The notes: generated by a model not told the origin, from the sequence alone. DNA of 64,000 nt from Zanthoxylum bungeanum (GCA_019454045.1 SKCR01025330.1:1-64000); one strand, 5' to 3'. Numbered from the stretch's first letter, positions 10,786 through 23,322 are shown. Translations and numbers: made by a program.

Positions 10786-13700
10786 TATAGGACACATAAA
10801 TCAGCGACGCTGTCCCAGGTTCGCGGCCCGGTTGGGAGTACGAAGTAGCCCATGAGGGAACTAAATAAGAGAAATAACATAGAGTCGCCACCCAGTGTGA
10901 ACTGGGAAAATAATTTAAGGCCGCACTCACCCCTCGCAAGGGAAGACCTCAAATTGTTGGGTTCGGAATGGTCCCTTACTTATACCACTTGTAATGAACA
11001 TATTTGTGTAATAATATAACCGAGTCTACGCAACAACAACATACATCTAAGTTTGCATACTTCCTATATCTAAGTTTGCATGTGACTGTAGGACACAGAA
11101 ATCAGCGACGCTGTCCCAGGCTCGCGGCCCGGTTGGGAGTACGGAATAGCCCACGGGGGACTACACTGGAGAAATAAAAATGGAGTCGCCACCCGGTGTG
11201 AACCGGGAAAATGATTTAAGGCCGCACTCACCCCTCGCAAGGGAAGACCTCAAACCGTTGGGTTCAGAATGGTCCCTTACTTTTGCCACTTGTAATGAAA
11301 TGATTTGTGCAATAGTACAACCAAATCTCATGCAACACATACCAGATAATTTAAACAACGTGCAAGTTTGCACACCAATAATCGTAAATGAAATAAATGA
11401 AGGCAAAATACATAATTCATGAACGTATTAAATAATAAAGTGCAATAATGTAACTAATAACAAATATGAAGGCATTAATAATAAAAGCGAGCACACAATC
11501 TCATGAGCATATCGAATAAATAAATGCGAAAAATATAAATAAACAATAACGGTAAAGGCATAAATATTAGAGAGAGCTAACTAAGCATATGATGGGGAAG
11601 GGAATGACTAAGGAAACAAACATGCATGAAACATGATGAAGGAATCTGTCTAGTATATGCGCGTTCGTGTAGCATTCGTAAAAGCGTTCGAACGGTAAAC
11701 AGAATGTGAGCGTTCGAGTAGCGTTTGATAACATATTCGAACGATAAACAGAATGTAAGCGTTCGAGTAGCGTTTGATAACGCGTTCGAACGATAAATAG
11801 AATGTCTGCGTTCATATTGCGTTTGATAACGCGTTCGAACGGGATAAGACCTGATGCATGATACAATAAAATGGACGTGTGTTCAAGTAGCGTTCGTAAA
11901 CGCGTTCGAACGGAATGAAGCAGAATGCATACGTTCGTGTAGCGTTTGGAAACGCGTTCGAACGAGATTACCAAAATAGCATATGAAATGACATAAACAC
12001 ATGCATGGATAAACAAATACACCATGTAGGACCTCATGTGCCCGATGGAACATATTTCACGTTCAATCGAGTGTACCTCGTCCGGCGCGGCAAAACATCA
12101 TGGTAAAGGTAGCCTTTAGGCATTTCCCTAGAATAGAGGACCTTTAATCCACCCTAGTTAGCCCTTGCGCACTAGAATGCAATGCATGCGTAAATAAATC
12201 AATGATATGCAAAGGGTAAATGACATAATAAAAGGTGCGGCAAAACATTGTGGTAAATGTAGCCTTCAGGCATTTCCCTCGAATAGAGGACCTTTAATCC
12301 ACCCTAGTTAGCCCATGCGTATTATATTACAATGCATACAAATGAATGAGACAATAATATGGAACTCCGATATCCGATTAAACATATCTCACATTCAATC
12401 AAACATACTTCGTCTGGCGCGGCAAAACGTCGTGGCAAAGGTAGCATTTTGGCTTTTCATCCCTCAAAACAGAGGACCTTTAATCCACCCTAGCTAGCCC
12501 ATGCGTATTACATTACCATGCATAAATAAGTAACATGCAAAAATTAATAACATACTAACTACTAAATCATGCTTAAAAATAAATAATATATTAACGACTA
12601 AATCATGCTTAAAACGCAAGGTTGGATGAAACGAAACATGTGAATCTCTCAAGTGGTACGTGGCATTATATCCCGAGTGCAAACCACAATACCGTCCATT
12701 CGGATTCGGCTACGGAATTTACGTCCGGGTTTCCATCCGATATACCACAAGAGAGAACACATATTCCGTTCATCCGGAAATCACATCATGCACCAATCCA
12801 CAACACTCATATGAAATAAAGTACTAAAATAAATGAAAATAAAGGATAATAAATAAAGAAGGTGCCCTCAGGTCTAACCTCTTTAGTCGTCTCTCGGAAG
12901 TGCGCTACGCGGTTGTCGGAAGGGTTGATGCTCCGCAACTTCTCCGGTTCACTGGTTCGCTGTTTCCCTTCGCTGTTTCGCTATTTGGGCTGCTGTTCTT
13001 ACTCCGTTTTACTGCTATTTTTGCTGTATTTTCTGGTCACTATTTTCACTGTATTAAGGGACTGTTTTGGTGTTTTTAAGGGGTATTGGGGCTGCTGTTT
13101 GTGAAGTTATTTGGGCAGTTTCTGGGCTGTTATTTGCATGGATTTGATGCAATTTATGGAGCTGTTATAGGTGTGATGAAGGGGTAGTTTACGTGAAGAG
13201 CTATTATAGGCGTGATGAAGGAAAGTTTGCTAGACGGGTGGTTGTGTTGCGTGAAGGTTAGGCTGATGTGACTTATGTGTGCGTGGATGAGCAGTGGCGT
13301 GATGACGGGCTTTATTTAGTAAATGCAGTGGCGTGAATTGGCAATGGCGTGGCTTATGTGTGTGTGAATATGGCTTATGTGTTGATGGGTCTTGGTTCCT
13401 GAATTAGTGAGCAAAGTGAAGGTGCTAGGTAGTGAACGTGGGGGGTTGTTAGGGCGTGAAAGGTAGTGAACGTGAGGGGCTGTTCGAATGTGCTTTATGC
13501 GTGAAGTCTGAGGGGTTTTAGTGAGTGGTCTTCTGTTTCCTTAGGGTTGTGCCGTGAATGGTCTAGGGGAGATTAGAGAAGCCAATTGTATTAGGGTTTA
13601 ATAATTTTGGTTGTGGCCGTGAATAAGCTCCAAGGGGAAAAGGGTTGGTTCATCCTTTATTTTATAATGGTATCCTAGGGTAAGGGTTGTGCATGGATTT

Positions 13701-14232
13701 TAAAAAGGAAAGAAATCAAGTAAATATGTGTGTATCTTAATTAATTTTAAAAGGGAAATAAATTATGTAATTTTGGTGGGGAATATATTTAAATTTGGTC
13801 AGTGAATTATTTAATTGAATTTAGATCTTTGGTAATTAGGAAGGTGATTTATTTAATTTTGGATTGAGATTTAATTTAATTTAATTTAATTTAATTGGAT
13901 TTTTGACATGCATTTTAAATATTTTAATTATTTTTTGGATGGGATTTGATGGGCTTGGGCTAGGTGGGTGTGTGGCAAAACCAGAAGTACCGACACTGTT
14001 CGAACGCCGATTCGAATGCTACATGAACGCCCGTAATCTGCTTGACGTTCGAACGTGCTCACGAACGCAGCACGAACGCGAAAGCAGTGAACATGTGAAT
14101 TGAATCTGATGACATACTTATTCTGAATTTCCCCTTCCGACATTCGTTTCCCGCGACTTCCGCAACCTAAAGAGTAGTGCCTCCGTACGAGACTCATAAT
14201 CGGGACTTATATGCAAAAATGCAGTGCCTACA
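10786..14232 (-). repeat. Element A 5' LTR
   Basis: 3,447 bp, from TATAGGACACA (TG changed to TA at the edge) to GCCTACA. It is collinear with 1805-5147: duplicated end unit at 10786 and 11097, 49-bp minisatellite at about 11660-11960, three long modules at 12084, 12234 and 12416, the 100-bp module at about 12646, and a TATA-like site on the minus strand. With transcription on the minus strand from about 13640, U3 would be short (roughly 570 bp) and the repeat arrays would lie in the transcribed R-U5 leader. Confidence 0.92.
13658..13666 (-). promoter_or_regulatory. TATA-like element in element A 5' LTR
   Basis: Minus strand reads TATAAAATA. It lies about 570 bp inside the LTR in the element's sense, a plausible core promoter position. 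No start site can be shown from sequence. Confidence 0.4.
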
Positions 14233-15450
14233 CTGATGCTCATGATATCCAGTGCGTATCAAGATAGGATCCGTCAGTCCTGTGTACAAGGCATAGGCAT
14301 CCTCACGTGTTTATGATCTAGTAAATCCATGGTCGTGGTATAACTTCGAAAATCAGTTCCGAGTATTATTTAGAGATCGTAAATCGAAAGTCGACTATAT
14401 TATATGGAACGAGTTTGACGTTTTTATCTATACCTCAGGTCTAATATAGATAGCCTGTGACAAAGTTATTATACGTATACAATGACCTCGACTTGCATAG
14501 TTTAGCAAGATTATCCGTGGTCATCATAATTCATGAGTCGGTGAATTATGGACACGAAATTGGGTTTCATGACGGATAAACCTAAACTTAGAGAGTCCTA
14601 CAATATGAAGTGTACTCGTTGAGCACTTGGGCAACGCGTTATGAATAATACAGATTATTCATAAAACTTCATCGAATTAAATGTGTTAATTCGAAACGTT
14701 TAATCGGTTAAATGATAACACATGCATAAGGGCATTTTTGGTCAACAGTGATTAATATATATTTGTATTTGATACAAAATTTGATTTGATACATATTAAT
14801 TATTTGTCAAATGAGATTTTGACACATGCCATTAATATATGTATTTGCTATTTAATATAAATACAATACATATATAATAATAATTATATTAATTAATTAT
14901 TTAGATATTTAATTGTTAAATATTTGAATAATTAATTGATAAACTTTTTCGTAATTGTTATGAAATATGTTTAATTATTATTTGAACACATGGCATGTTT
15001 TTATTAAGCTAAATGTGTGTGAATTTGATTGGCCACCAAAAAACTTAATATAATTTAATTAGATTAAATTGAAAAAAATGACCATAATACCCCTAAATGA
15101 CGGCAATACAATTTTAAAAGGAAAATTGCTTTTCTTCATTTTTATCCACCCATGGCCGACCAAACACCATAAGAAAAGCTCTCAATCTTGGTTTGAAGAA
15201 ACCAAGAAGAAATGAAGGAAAATCAAGAAAAAAGGCTAAGGATTTAGGAGATTTAAGGTAATTCTTCAAAACCCTAAGCTTGGAAATTTAGTTTCTTGAT
15301 TCTTGATGATTTAGAAAGGTTCTAAGGTTCTTTTAATTCGGAAAAATTGGGGCTTTTGGTTGTGGTGGATGATTGGAAGCTTGTGTGCATGTGTGAAGTA
15401 AATTTGGATGATATTATGGTAATATTGATCCAATTTGTTCATTTGATGAC
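14233..15450 (+). mobile_element. LTR F1, segment 2 of 3
   Basis: Continues F1 after element A, beginning with the second CTGAT (14233-14237). It is collinear with F2 from about 21237 to 22420, sharing 'gtcctgtgtacaaggcat' and 'gtgtttatgatctagtaaat'. It includes a splice-donor-like AAG|GTAAT at 15257/15258, in the same context as F2 at 22228/22229. It ends at 15450, where solo LTR G is inserted. Confidence 0.85.
15446..15450. repeat. Target-site duplication of G, left copy (ATGAC)
   Basis: ATGAC directly precedes the TG end of G and recurs directly after its CA end at 17569-17573. Removing G and one copy restores text that aligns with F2 near 22420. Confidence 0.92.
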
Positions 15451-15629
15451 TGATGAGTGGTAAATCTATCACTATTTCCCACTCATTTAACCTAATATTT
15501 TGTATAGTTTCTTGAGTTTTGTGAACGTTTTGATATGTTTTGTGTTATTTTGTAGATAAATAAAGTTTGGAAAGCATTGGAGGCAATTTGGGGCAAAAAC
15601 GCGTCAACAGGGATATTTTGGTCTTAGGC

Positions 15630-15663
15630 GCGTCGCGACGCCAAGCCTTCAGCGTCGCGACGC
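15630..15663. repeat. Two GCGTCGCGACGC palindromes in G
   Basis: The 12-bp perfect palindrome GCGTCGCGACGC occurs at 15630-15641 and 15652-15663, embedded in a larger near-inverted pair (AGGCG...CGCCT). Related broken copies lie at about 16143-16178. Confidence 0.85.
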
Positions 15664-15749
15664 CTAACGTGCACCGAACAGTGCTAACGTGCGCCGGGTC
15701 CACAAATCAGAATCTGAGAAAAGTTTGACTTTGCTAACATGCATCGTGC

Positions 15750-16131
15750 CACGTGTCAGCATCCTACGGTGCCGACAGTCATCATCGCCACGTGTTCTAT
15801 GTGTCATTCCATGTCATCAGCCACGTCAACAAGTCAACATTACCACCTCACCGCCACGTCATCATCAGCCAATCAGGAAATGACACATGTCGTAATTCTA
15901 CGGTGCCGACAGTCTCTTTCCCACGTGTCACCACGTCACCGCCACGTCATCGCCACGTCAGCATCAATAACTGAGTATCTAATCCTTATCTGACACGTGG
16001 CGGATAAGAATCTCAGCGACCAATCAGAAGCCGCCACGTGTCACAATAATTGAAGCCCAACTACCGCGCCACGTGTCACCTTATCAGCTTATCCAAAATC
16101 TTCAAACCAGCGAACCAGAGCGTGCCACGTC
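15750..16131. promoter_or_regulatory. Cluster of 12 CACGT cores in LTR G
   Basis: CACGT occurs at 15750, 15789, 15822, 15855, 15922, 15932, 15943, 15954, 15994, 16035, 16070 and 16126. Six of these are full CACGTG G-boxes. Plant bZIP and bHLH factors bind such cores, and multiple copies act as ABA- or light-responsive elements in known promoters. The cluster ends about 65 bp upstream of the TATA box, a good position for an enhancer in U3. Confidence 0.65.
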
Positions 16132-16194
16132 GACAGAAGCTGGCGTAGCGACGCTGAGGTCCTTGGCGTCGCGACTCTGGAAGCTTATCCGCGC

Positions 16195-16202
16195 CTATAA
16201 AC
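16195..16202 (+). promoter_or_regulatory. TATA box of LTR G
   Basis: CTATAAAC, followed by a pyrimidine-rich leader with CTCTCTCT and AGAGAGAG runs. Its position downstream of the CACGT cluster supports it as the core promoter of this LTR. Confidence 0.55.
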
Positions 16203-17568
16203 GAGATTTCAGAATTCAGTGTACCACTCTCTCTCTTATAATCTTTCTAAAGAGAGAGTTTCTCTCTCTACTTTCTTTTAATTTTTAGTTTTTAGTTTTT
16301 AGTTTTGTAATTAATTTAATTACGTTTTGTTAATATAGTAATTTAATTTTTACTTTTTACTTTTTACAGTTTTTATTATTTACCATGAGGAGGTAACTCC
16401 CCTAGCTAGGGTGAAAGGTAATTCTTTTACTGTTACTATTTAGATTAATCTCCCTTAAAAATAATATATTCACTATTTAAAATATTGACTTAAAAAGGAT
16501 ACCGCCAGATTGGTCGGTTGGTAATTCATTTTAATCTTATTTAAACCTGACTAATAAAGGATACCGCCAGATTGGTCTGTTGGTAATTTAATTTTGGTTC
16601 CGCTTTTATGGCTGGTTGGACTTAATTTGACTTAATCAGGTTACCGCCTTTATGGCTGGTTGGAAAAAGAATCACAAGTTTATATATTATTTTATGGGAG
16701 ATATCTAAATTAGTAGTAGTAAAAGTAATTCCTTTTACCTTAGCATTTTATTTTATTGTAATTTACTTTTCCGTATTTACTTTACCGTATTTTTTTATGT
16801 CTTTTATTTTCAAGTTTTTACTAGCCCTAGTTATGTGTTGTAACTAAATTAGTTATATGGGGTTGTGATGAAATCCAATATCACCATTTTATAAGGGTTA
16901 GATTATAGCTTGGGTAATATAAAGATTTATTTATTGAGTCTTAAACTTAATGTTTTTTTCATTAACTGGCCATTAATAAAATTGATCTGGTAAATCTAAA
17001 ATGAACTAGACATAGGGATTTTAGGTTTCAGCCTTAGACTCAATAGTCCACGATCTTCCTTAAGGATAGATAACCCTTTAATAGATTTCCTTACAGGATA
17101 GGAATATACCTGTCGGGCGGGGGTAGCCATAATTGGAACTTAAACTTAATGAATCCTGGAAAATTTGGTTGACATAGACATATGATTCAATTGGGTTAAA
17201 CTGGGTATTTGTGTCTGACCATCGACAGAGGCTTACACATAATTTAGTGTTCCAGGTTAATAAATCAATATATTACCCAACTTTAAGATAACCACTTCAT
17301 TTTTTAAATGATATTGGAAGAAATCACAACCCTAGATAGTTTTTAATATTGAATTTTCTTAAAACCTATTTTCGACAAATTTATTTACTTGCTTTTAAAT
17401 TTAGAATCGTCACCATTTCAAATCAATCAATCAACTTGTTCGATATTAGTAATCATTTAACCTCATAAAATTAATAGCTTAGGTATTAAGTCCTCGTGGG
17501 ATCGATACTTTTTATACTACTTGAACGATACGTGCGCTTGCGTTATACACGTGTGTAAGCACCGGTCA

Positions 17569-18232
17569 ATGACATGTTTCTATTTTAGAGTGTTATGAAC
17601 ACTTTTGTAATGCCTATAATTATTCTTGGGTGGTTCATGTGTGGTGACTTTGATTGGTGTTGTGGATTAATTGGATTAATCTTGAAAATTGGATTTAAAG
17701 CATGAAAATTGGTAATTTCGGTTTCTGGATCAGTTCTGGAAAAACTGAAAATTTTGTGATGAATTTCATGTCATATGAATGTATTGGATGTGTTTTAGGA
17801 GTTGGAACAACTGTCGAAAAGTGTTTCGGAGTTGAAATAAGCGAAAACGGCGAAAAACGACGTTACCGGGTGACTTTTGAGTCAACCAGGTGACGGTTGT
17901 CTAAACAGTGAGTCCGTCATTGTTCATGCAGTCCATGAACTGCCCTAACACTATTGGGGCTGACCTGGGCAGTCCCCATAAGTGTTGGGTGGTCAGTTCG
18001 GTCAAAAATACATTTTGCGTCATTTTGCGGAAAAATATTTTTCGTAAAAGTTTCGCGACTTTTCCTTTATATTTATGTCTCTATTTGATATCGAATAAAT
18101 AGGTTTAGGTGAAATATGAATAAATTATTCATATTAGATATTGAATAATTTATTCGGTAATTTGAAAAAGTTTTAAATTACGATTTCGCTCGAACCGCGC
18201 TTTCGTTGCGTCCATCGCCCAAAACCCCAAAA
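17569..18232 (+). mobile_element. LTR F1, segment 3 of 3 (3' part)
   Basis: After the second ATGAC (17569-17573) the F1 LTR resumes and stays collinear with F2 from about 22430 to its end, sharing 'ttggatttaaagcatgaaaa' and 'attggggctgacctgggcag'. F2 ends CCCCAACA; F1 has CCCCAAAA at 18225-18232, taken here as its worn terminus. Small open frames in this stretch also occur, altered, in F2 and show no known domain. Confidence 0.8.
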
Positions 18233-20607
18233 GTAATAGGTTTATTGTGTTAATAATTTATTATTTTAATTTTATGATTTAATAATAAAAAATAATTGTA
18301 GAAATTATGTTAATTGTAGATAATTTAATTGTATTTTTTTATTTTAATAGGATAGTCTAATATATTTTCTTGTTATAATAGAATTCTAATAAAATTATAA
18401 TATATATTTTTATTGTGATATGATTTTTATTTAATAGATTTAATAGATTTATTAATTTAAATTATAACTTTAATATGAATGTGACTCGTGGCACAATGAG
18501 GATGCTTAAAAATGTTTAACTTTTATAATATATATATATATATATTGTAATAAGTTTTTTATTTAATACAAAATTAATTGTAAAGATTTTTTAATTTTAT
18601 AATTTAATGATAAAATATTATTGTATAGGTTAATTGTAGAGATTAAGTGCTACGTATATATTTTATTTTAACTAGTATATGGCTCGTAATTTGTACGGGT
18701 TGAGCACATCTTTGACTACAATTTCATATCACAACAAAATCTTAATAAGATTTTAGGTATTGATCATGTAAATGATATGAATCTAATTAGTTTTATAGTT
18801 TAAATGAGACAATTGGTTTAATTATAATTAATATTTATGTCTTTTTTATTTGTCTATTGATTATCAAAAAGTGTTTCTAATTCACATTAGAGATTCTCTC
18901 TCGCCTTACACTCTCATTTGAAAATATATTCCTATTTATAAATAACTTTAAAAATATTTAATTTTCTTTCGGATGAATTCTTATGAAATTTAATATAATG
19001 TATTTAATTTAAGCTTAAATTTTCTTATCGCACTTGAAATCTTAATTGTCAATGTGCAAAAGCTAAAAATCAAAGTTTGCATTATGAAACACAACAAATA
19101 ATAAAAATTTCATGAAAATAATTATAGAAATAATTCAAAATAAAATAACAAATAACAATAGACCCAAAACTAAAAATTTGGCTAGTTTTTGTGGATGACT
19201 GCTATTCATGTATCTTAAGTTACTAATAAATAATTAATTATAGAGATATTTTAATTTTATATTATAATAAGAGATTATGTTTTTATTTTATTATAAATTT
19301 ATAATTTTAATTTTTATTAATAAAACTAATTTTAGAGATATTTTAATTTTTTTATTGTAATAGATTTCTTATTTAATTGAATGAAATATACCGAATTTTT
19401 TCGAAATAGTTCTAGAAGGTTTCTGAATTAATGTTTAGCTTTTGGAACTTGATGATATTCGAAAATAAGAGTTTATGTGTTAGAAAATAGGTCGGAATAT
19501 TTTAAAGTGAAGTTTCATTGTGTTGACAAATATGCGATTTCGAGAATCGGTTACGCGATTCCTAGTTATATTTTTAAAAGTGGAAAGTTTATTGTTTCGG
19601 CTATAAAACTAGAAAACAAACTCTGATTGAGCTGATTCTTAAACCATTGAACTATATTTTTCATGACGAACAACTTTTGTGTTGATCACTTTTCGCAATT
19701 TTTATTAGAAAGGCTTCCAAAATATGAATTTTTGAGAAAACCACATGGTAAGGACTTAGCAGCAATTTCACAGGAGTCAAAACGTAATTTTCAAAAATAT
19801 TTCTATAAATACCTTGGAGTTTCTGGCAATTGTAAGAATGGCATAATCCCCTAAGTTCCTCCACCTGATCCCCTCGCCCCAAAACTGGATTTGAAGAGAC
19901 CTGGTCGCGCCGACAGGCGCGACGGCCAAGAGAGGTGTACCGATCACCCCTCCGTCTTTTGGTGGCAGCGGCAGCCCCAAAATACTAGAAAATGGTAAAA
20001 AAGAGAAGGAAATACGCGTGAAATAGGTTTTCCGATCCCGGCTCGTTACTTCATTTCACGACCCGAGTCACGTGAATCGAGGAAGGAAGAAACAGTGAAC
20101 AGTAACCACTGAATGAACAGTAGCTTCGATCGAAATTTCATCAATTATAGCACGCTCGTGGGATCATTGGGAGTCTGTACATGCCCTCGAAATCTCGGTA
20201 AGATCTCCCGGTAAAAATTCGCTAATTTCAAGTTTACCGTTAAATATTCAAATGTATCCAATAGCTTCATAGAGTAGCGTAATGATATAAATTGAATTGT
20301 TTGAGCATGAATATATTGAATATTTGTATATGGTAGAATCCGAGTGAAAACGAAATGAATTGAATCGATCCAATAGATTATGTAAGTTTCTGGTAAAAGT
20401 GAGTTTCACGTGTATTGATGTTTTTCTGATTGTAATGATAGATATGAGTTGTATATGATGATACGATAATACTTAGATAAATCTGGGTAGGTTCGGAGGG
20501 TTCAGGACCATTCCATAGCATTTACGAAAAAAATTTCAAAAGATTTTCAAAAAACACGTAAACGGAGGATTTAAGTTAAATGATGGCTTGGATTAGTTTG
20601 TAAAGAT
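18233..20607. other. Old AT-rich sequence and LTR-like remnant between F1 and F2
   Basis: 18233-19400 is very AT-rich, with recurring 'taattgtagagat' and 'ttttaattttata' phrases and an AT run at 18530-18545; no gene was seen. From 19400 to 20607 the style changes: 'gagaatcggttacgcgattc', a TATA-like 'ttctataaatacc' near 19801, a GC-rich hairpin at 19904-19923, and 'gaacagtaaccactgaatga'. This resembles the U3/R part of a chromovirus (Tekay/Del-like) LTR. The same old sequence may continue through 23069-23667 and 41073-42030 once younger inserts are removed. The lineage call is weak. Confidence 0.4.
19904..19923. repeat. Perfect GC-rich hairpin
   Basis: Arms GTCGCGCC and GGCGCGAC with loop GACA, about 100 bp downstream of a TATA-like site, so possibly in the leader of an old LTR transcript. 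Confidence 0.7.
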
Positions 20608-20612
20608 GTTTT
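20608..20612. repeat. Target-site duplication of F2, left copy (GTTTT)
   Basis: GTTTT precedes the TG end and is repeated at 23064-23068 after the CA end. Confidence 0.9.
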
Positions 20613-23063
20613 TGTTAGGGTTGGTGCTCGGAGCGTCAATCCGAATCATATTTATGTCTGATTCATGAATACAAACAATACTGTTTTCCATAATATTACT
20701 TATATATGGTTACACCTCTTTTTTTATATGCGTATTCGATCTAATAACGATTAGATTGAAACTAAAACTGATTTAGTGATATGTATATATTAGACAAAGA
20801 CCCCATAATTTACAACGTATTGCGCAGTTACAATGTAGTTTGTAATTGGCATTAGGAAGTTTCACTATAAATTCTATATTCTCAAATAAAGTTCTTGGTC
20901 AAGATTTAGTAACACGGGTCGGTTAGTAAAATCCGCCGAGACCAGTACATGTCATATATCGGGACTTGGTCCGATGGTTTATCCCAATGAACCATGAGTC
21001 TCGGGAGACTCTTATTGACTTGTATATATTTATTTGATAAACACTGAATGGCTCATCGAAGATTTCCTAATAGATGATATACCAACATCATTAGGAATCT
21101 TCTCGAGTCGAGTAGCATAGTGGTCTTTCGACTTGAGATACCATTGTGGATATATGAGACATCCTCTATACTTTGATGGCATTCACGTCACCGATCTATT
21201 TAGATCGGATCTCCGCCTGTTCATTGGGTGTGGACTCATGCTCATAATATCCTGTGAGTATTAGATGTTAGTCCTGTGTACAGGGCATAAGTATCCTGCA
21301 CGTGTTTGTGATCTAGTAAATCCATTGCCATAGTATACTTCGAAAGCGAGTTCCAAGTGTTATTTAGAGATCAGAAATTTATAAGTCGACTATATTATAC
21401 CTTAGGGATTTGACGTTCCTATCTATATCCCCGATATAATATTGATAGCCTATGACATATGGATTATACGTATGCAATGACCTCGACTTGCATAGTTTAG
21501 CGAGATTATCTATGGTCGTCATAATTTACGAGTGAGTAAGAATTTTTTATTCGTGACGGATAAACCTAAACTTAGAGAGTCCCACAATATTAAGTGTACT
21601 CATTGAGCACTTGAGCAACGCATTATGAATAATACAAATTATTCATAATACTTTATCGGATTAAATAATTTAATTCGAATCGTTTAACAGTTAAACGAAA
21701 AAAATACATATATAGGGACCTTTCGGTCATTTCCTAATTAATGTGTATTTGTATTTAATATATGATTTTATTAAATACACATTAATTAATTATCAAATTA
21801 GATATTTGACATATATAATAAATATATGTATTTTGCTTATTTAAAGTACATATGATATATATATTTAGATATTTGTATTTAAGTAATTATTTAATTATTA
21901 AATAATTAAAGTAATTAAAATACAAATATCTAAAGTGATATTTATGTTAGGAAATGATTATAGTGTAAAAGTTTGACTTATTAACATTTATGGCAAATGT
22001 GTTAAAAAAGAATTTTACTTCTTTAATTTGGTTAAAATACAAAATATCTCTTTTTTCTTTTTCCTCCACAAATTTCGCCCAAGCTTATAGTATATAAGGG
22101 AAATATTTTTTTCATTTTCTTGGTTAATGAAAACCTAGCCATCTTCAACCTTAGAAAAACATAAAAGAGAGTAGAGAGAGAAGAATCAAAGAAGGAGCAA
22201 AAGCTTGAAGAAAGTTTGAAGATTTAAGGTAATCTTTAATATTCTTCAACCTAGAAAAATTATTTTATTATTCGTGTTCTATTACAAATATTGTAGAGAT
22301 TCATTTTCACTCTAAAATTTGGGGGTTTTTTATTTGGTTGATGATTTGGAGGCTAGATGCATGTATGAAGTTAGATTGAGTAATATTAGTGTAATATAGT
22401 TCAAATTTGTCATATGATGACTTGTTGCCATTCTAGAGTGTTATGACCACTCTTGTAATATGTAGAATTGTTCTTGAGTTCTTCATTGGTGGTGGCTTTG
22501 ATTGGTGTAAATATTAATATGATTAATATTGAGAAAATTGGATTTAAAGCATGAAAAATGAATATTTTTACATCCAGAACAGATTTGAAAATTTTTTGAT
22601 GAAAAATATGTTATTTAAATGTATTGGATATGTATTGGGCATTGGAATAATTGTCGAAAATTATTTTGGAGTGAAAATATACAAAAACGATGAAAAATGG
22701 CGTTACCGGGTGAGTTTCGGGCTTACCAGGTGACGTCTGACCAATTAGTGAATTGGTCACTATTTTGGTAGCCTATGAACTGCCCAAGTACTATTGGGGC
22801 TGACCTGGGCAGCCCCATGTGTATTGGTTGGTCGGTTCGACTAAAAATGCATTTTATGCTATTTTACAGAAAAATATTTTCGTAAAAATTTTGCGATATT
22901 TTCTAAATTAATTATGTCGTTATTTGATATCGGATATAATATGTTTAGGTGAAATATAAATGAATTATTCATATGGGATATTGAATAATTTATTCTGTAA
23001 GTTTAAAATTTTTAAAGTTACGATTTCGCCTGAACCGTGCTTCCGCTGTGTCTGACCCCAACA
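20613..23063 (+). mobile_element. Solo LTR F2 (complete, 2,451 bp)
   Basis: Begins TGTTAGGGTTGGTG and ends CTGACCCCAACA, flanked by exact GTTTT duplications at 20608-20612 and 23064-23068. It contains no internal region, so it is a product of LTR-LTR recombination. A plus-strand TATATAA at 22091 and a donor-like AAG|GTAAT at 22228/22229 suggest a U3 of about 1.5 kb and a short leader exon. It is the reference copy for reading the split LTRs F1 and H. Whether the family is copia or gypsy cannot be decided from the LTR alone. Confidence 0.92.
22091..22097 (+). promoter_or_regulatory. TATA box of LTR F2
   Basis: TATATAA in 'agtatataaggg', about 135 bp upstream of the donor-like GT. H has a comparable 'gttataaataac' near 25040. 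Confidence 0.45.
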
Positions 23064-23068
23064 GTTTT

Positions 23069-23282
23069 AAGATTATTGAAACTGAAATCATTGAGATAGG
23101 ACTTGATATGGTTTTCCCCGAAAAGATCCATAATTTTTTCATAGTCAAGTCGATAATTCCGTCAGTCACGATTCTGATGGCGTATCGCCTTTTTGTTTTG
23201 ACAGATTGAACTAGGACTTGGAGTGCTCACGAAGCCAGATAAGTAACCCATCCAATGAGTACTTGAATTCTTGATTCGTGTT

Positions 23283-23322
<40 letters not shown>

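Larger units (their letters stand above)
1805..14232 (-). mobile_element. Element A: non-autonomous Tat-lineage Ty3/gypsy retrotransposon, nested in F1
   Basis: A 12,428-bp element with long LTRs (1805-5147 and 10786-14232), a 5-bp CTGAT duplication, a primer-binding site at 10764-10782 and a short purine tract beside the other LTR. These place its coding sense on the minus strand, so 10786-14232 is its 5' LTR. Its LTRs, leader repeats and Gag resemble the fuller Tat element B. Most of pol is gone: only the integrase tail, small scraps and a fused mini-Gag remain. That makes it a large non-autonomous derivative that would need proteins from a relative to move. It is younger than F1, which it interrupts. 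Domain losses are internal deletions, not truncation at an end. Confidence 0.93.
15451..17568 (+). mobile_element. Solo LTR G, nested in F1
   Basis: A 2,118-bp sequence with TGATGAGTGG and CACCGGTCA ends, flanked by exact ATGAC duplications (15446-15450 and 17569-17573). No primer-binding site, coding region or second LTR lies inside, so it is a recombined solo LTR. It reads on the plus strand: an upstream CACGT-rich segment, a TATA box at 16195, a CT/GA-rich leader (16225-16275), repeated 'ggataccgccagattggtc' phrases (16498 and 16558), and an end with 'cctcgtgggatcgatac', a form common in plant Ty3/gypsy LTRs. The lineage is not certain. Confidence 0.9.

Noticed and set aside
18655..18720. 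'actagtatatggctcgtaat' text suggesting a Helitron or LINE edge
   Set aside because: Only a loose resemblance to plant transposon edges; no matching terminus, hairpin or target duplication was found.
18233..20612. Reading F1 and F2 as the two LTRs of one element with this as internal region
   Set aside because: F2 has its own exact GTTTT duplication on both sides, and no primer site or polypurine tract borders either LTR here.
23286..23319. AT dinucleotide run as a possible replication or regulatory element
   Set aside because: A simple 17-unit microsatellite in old intervening sequence; nothing else supports function.
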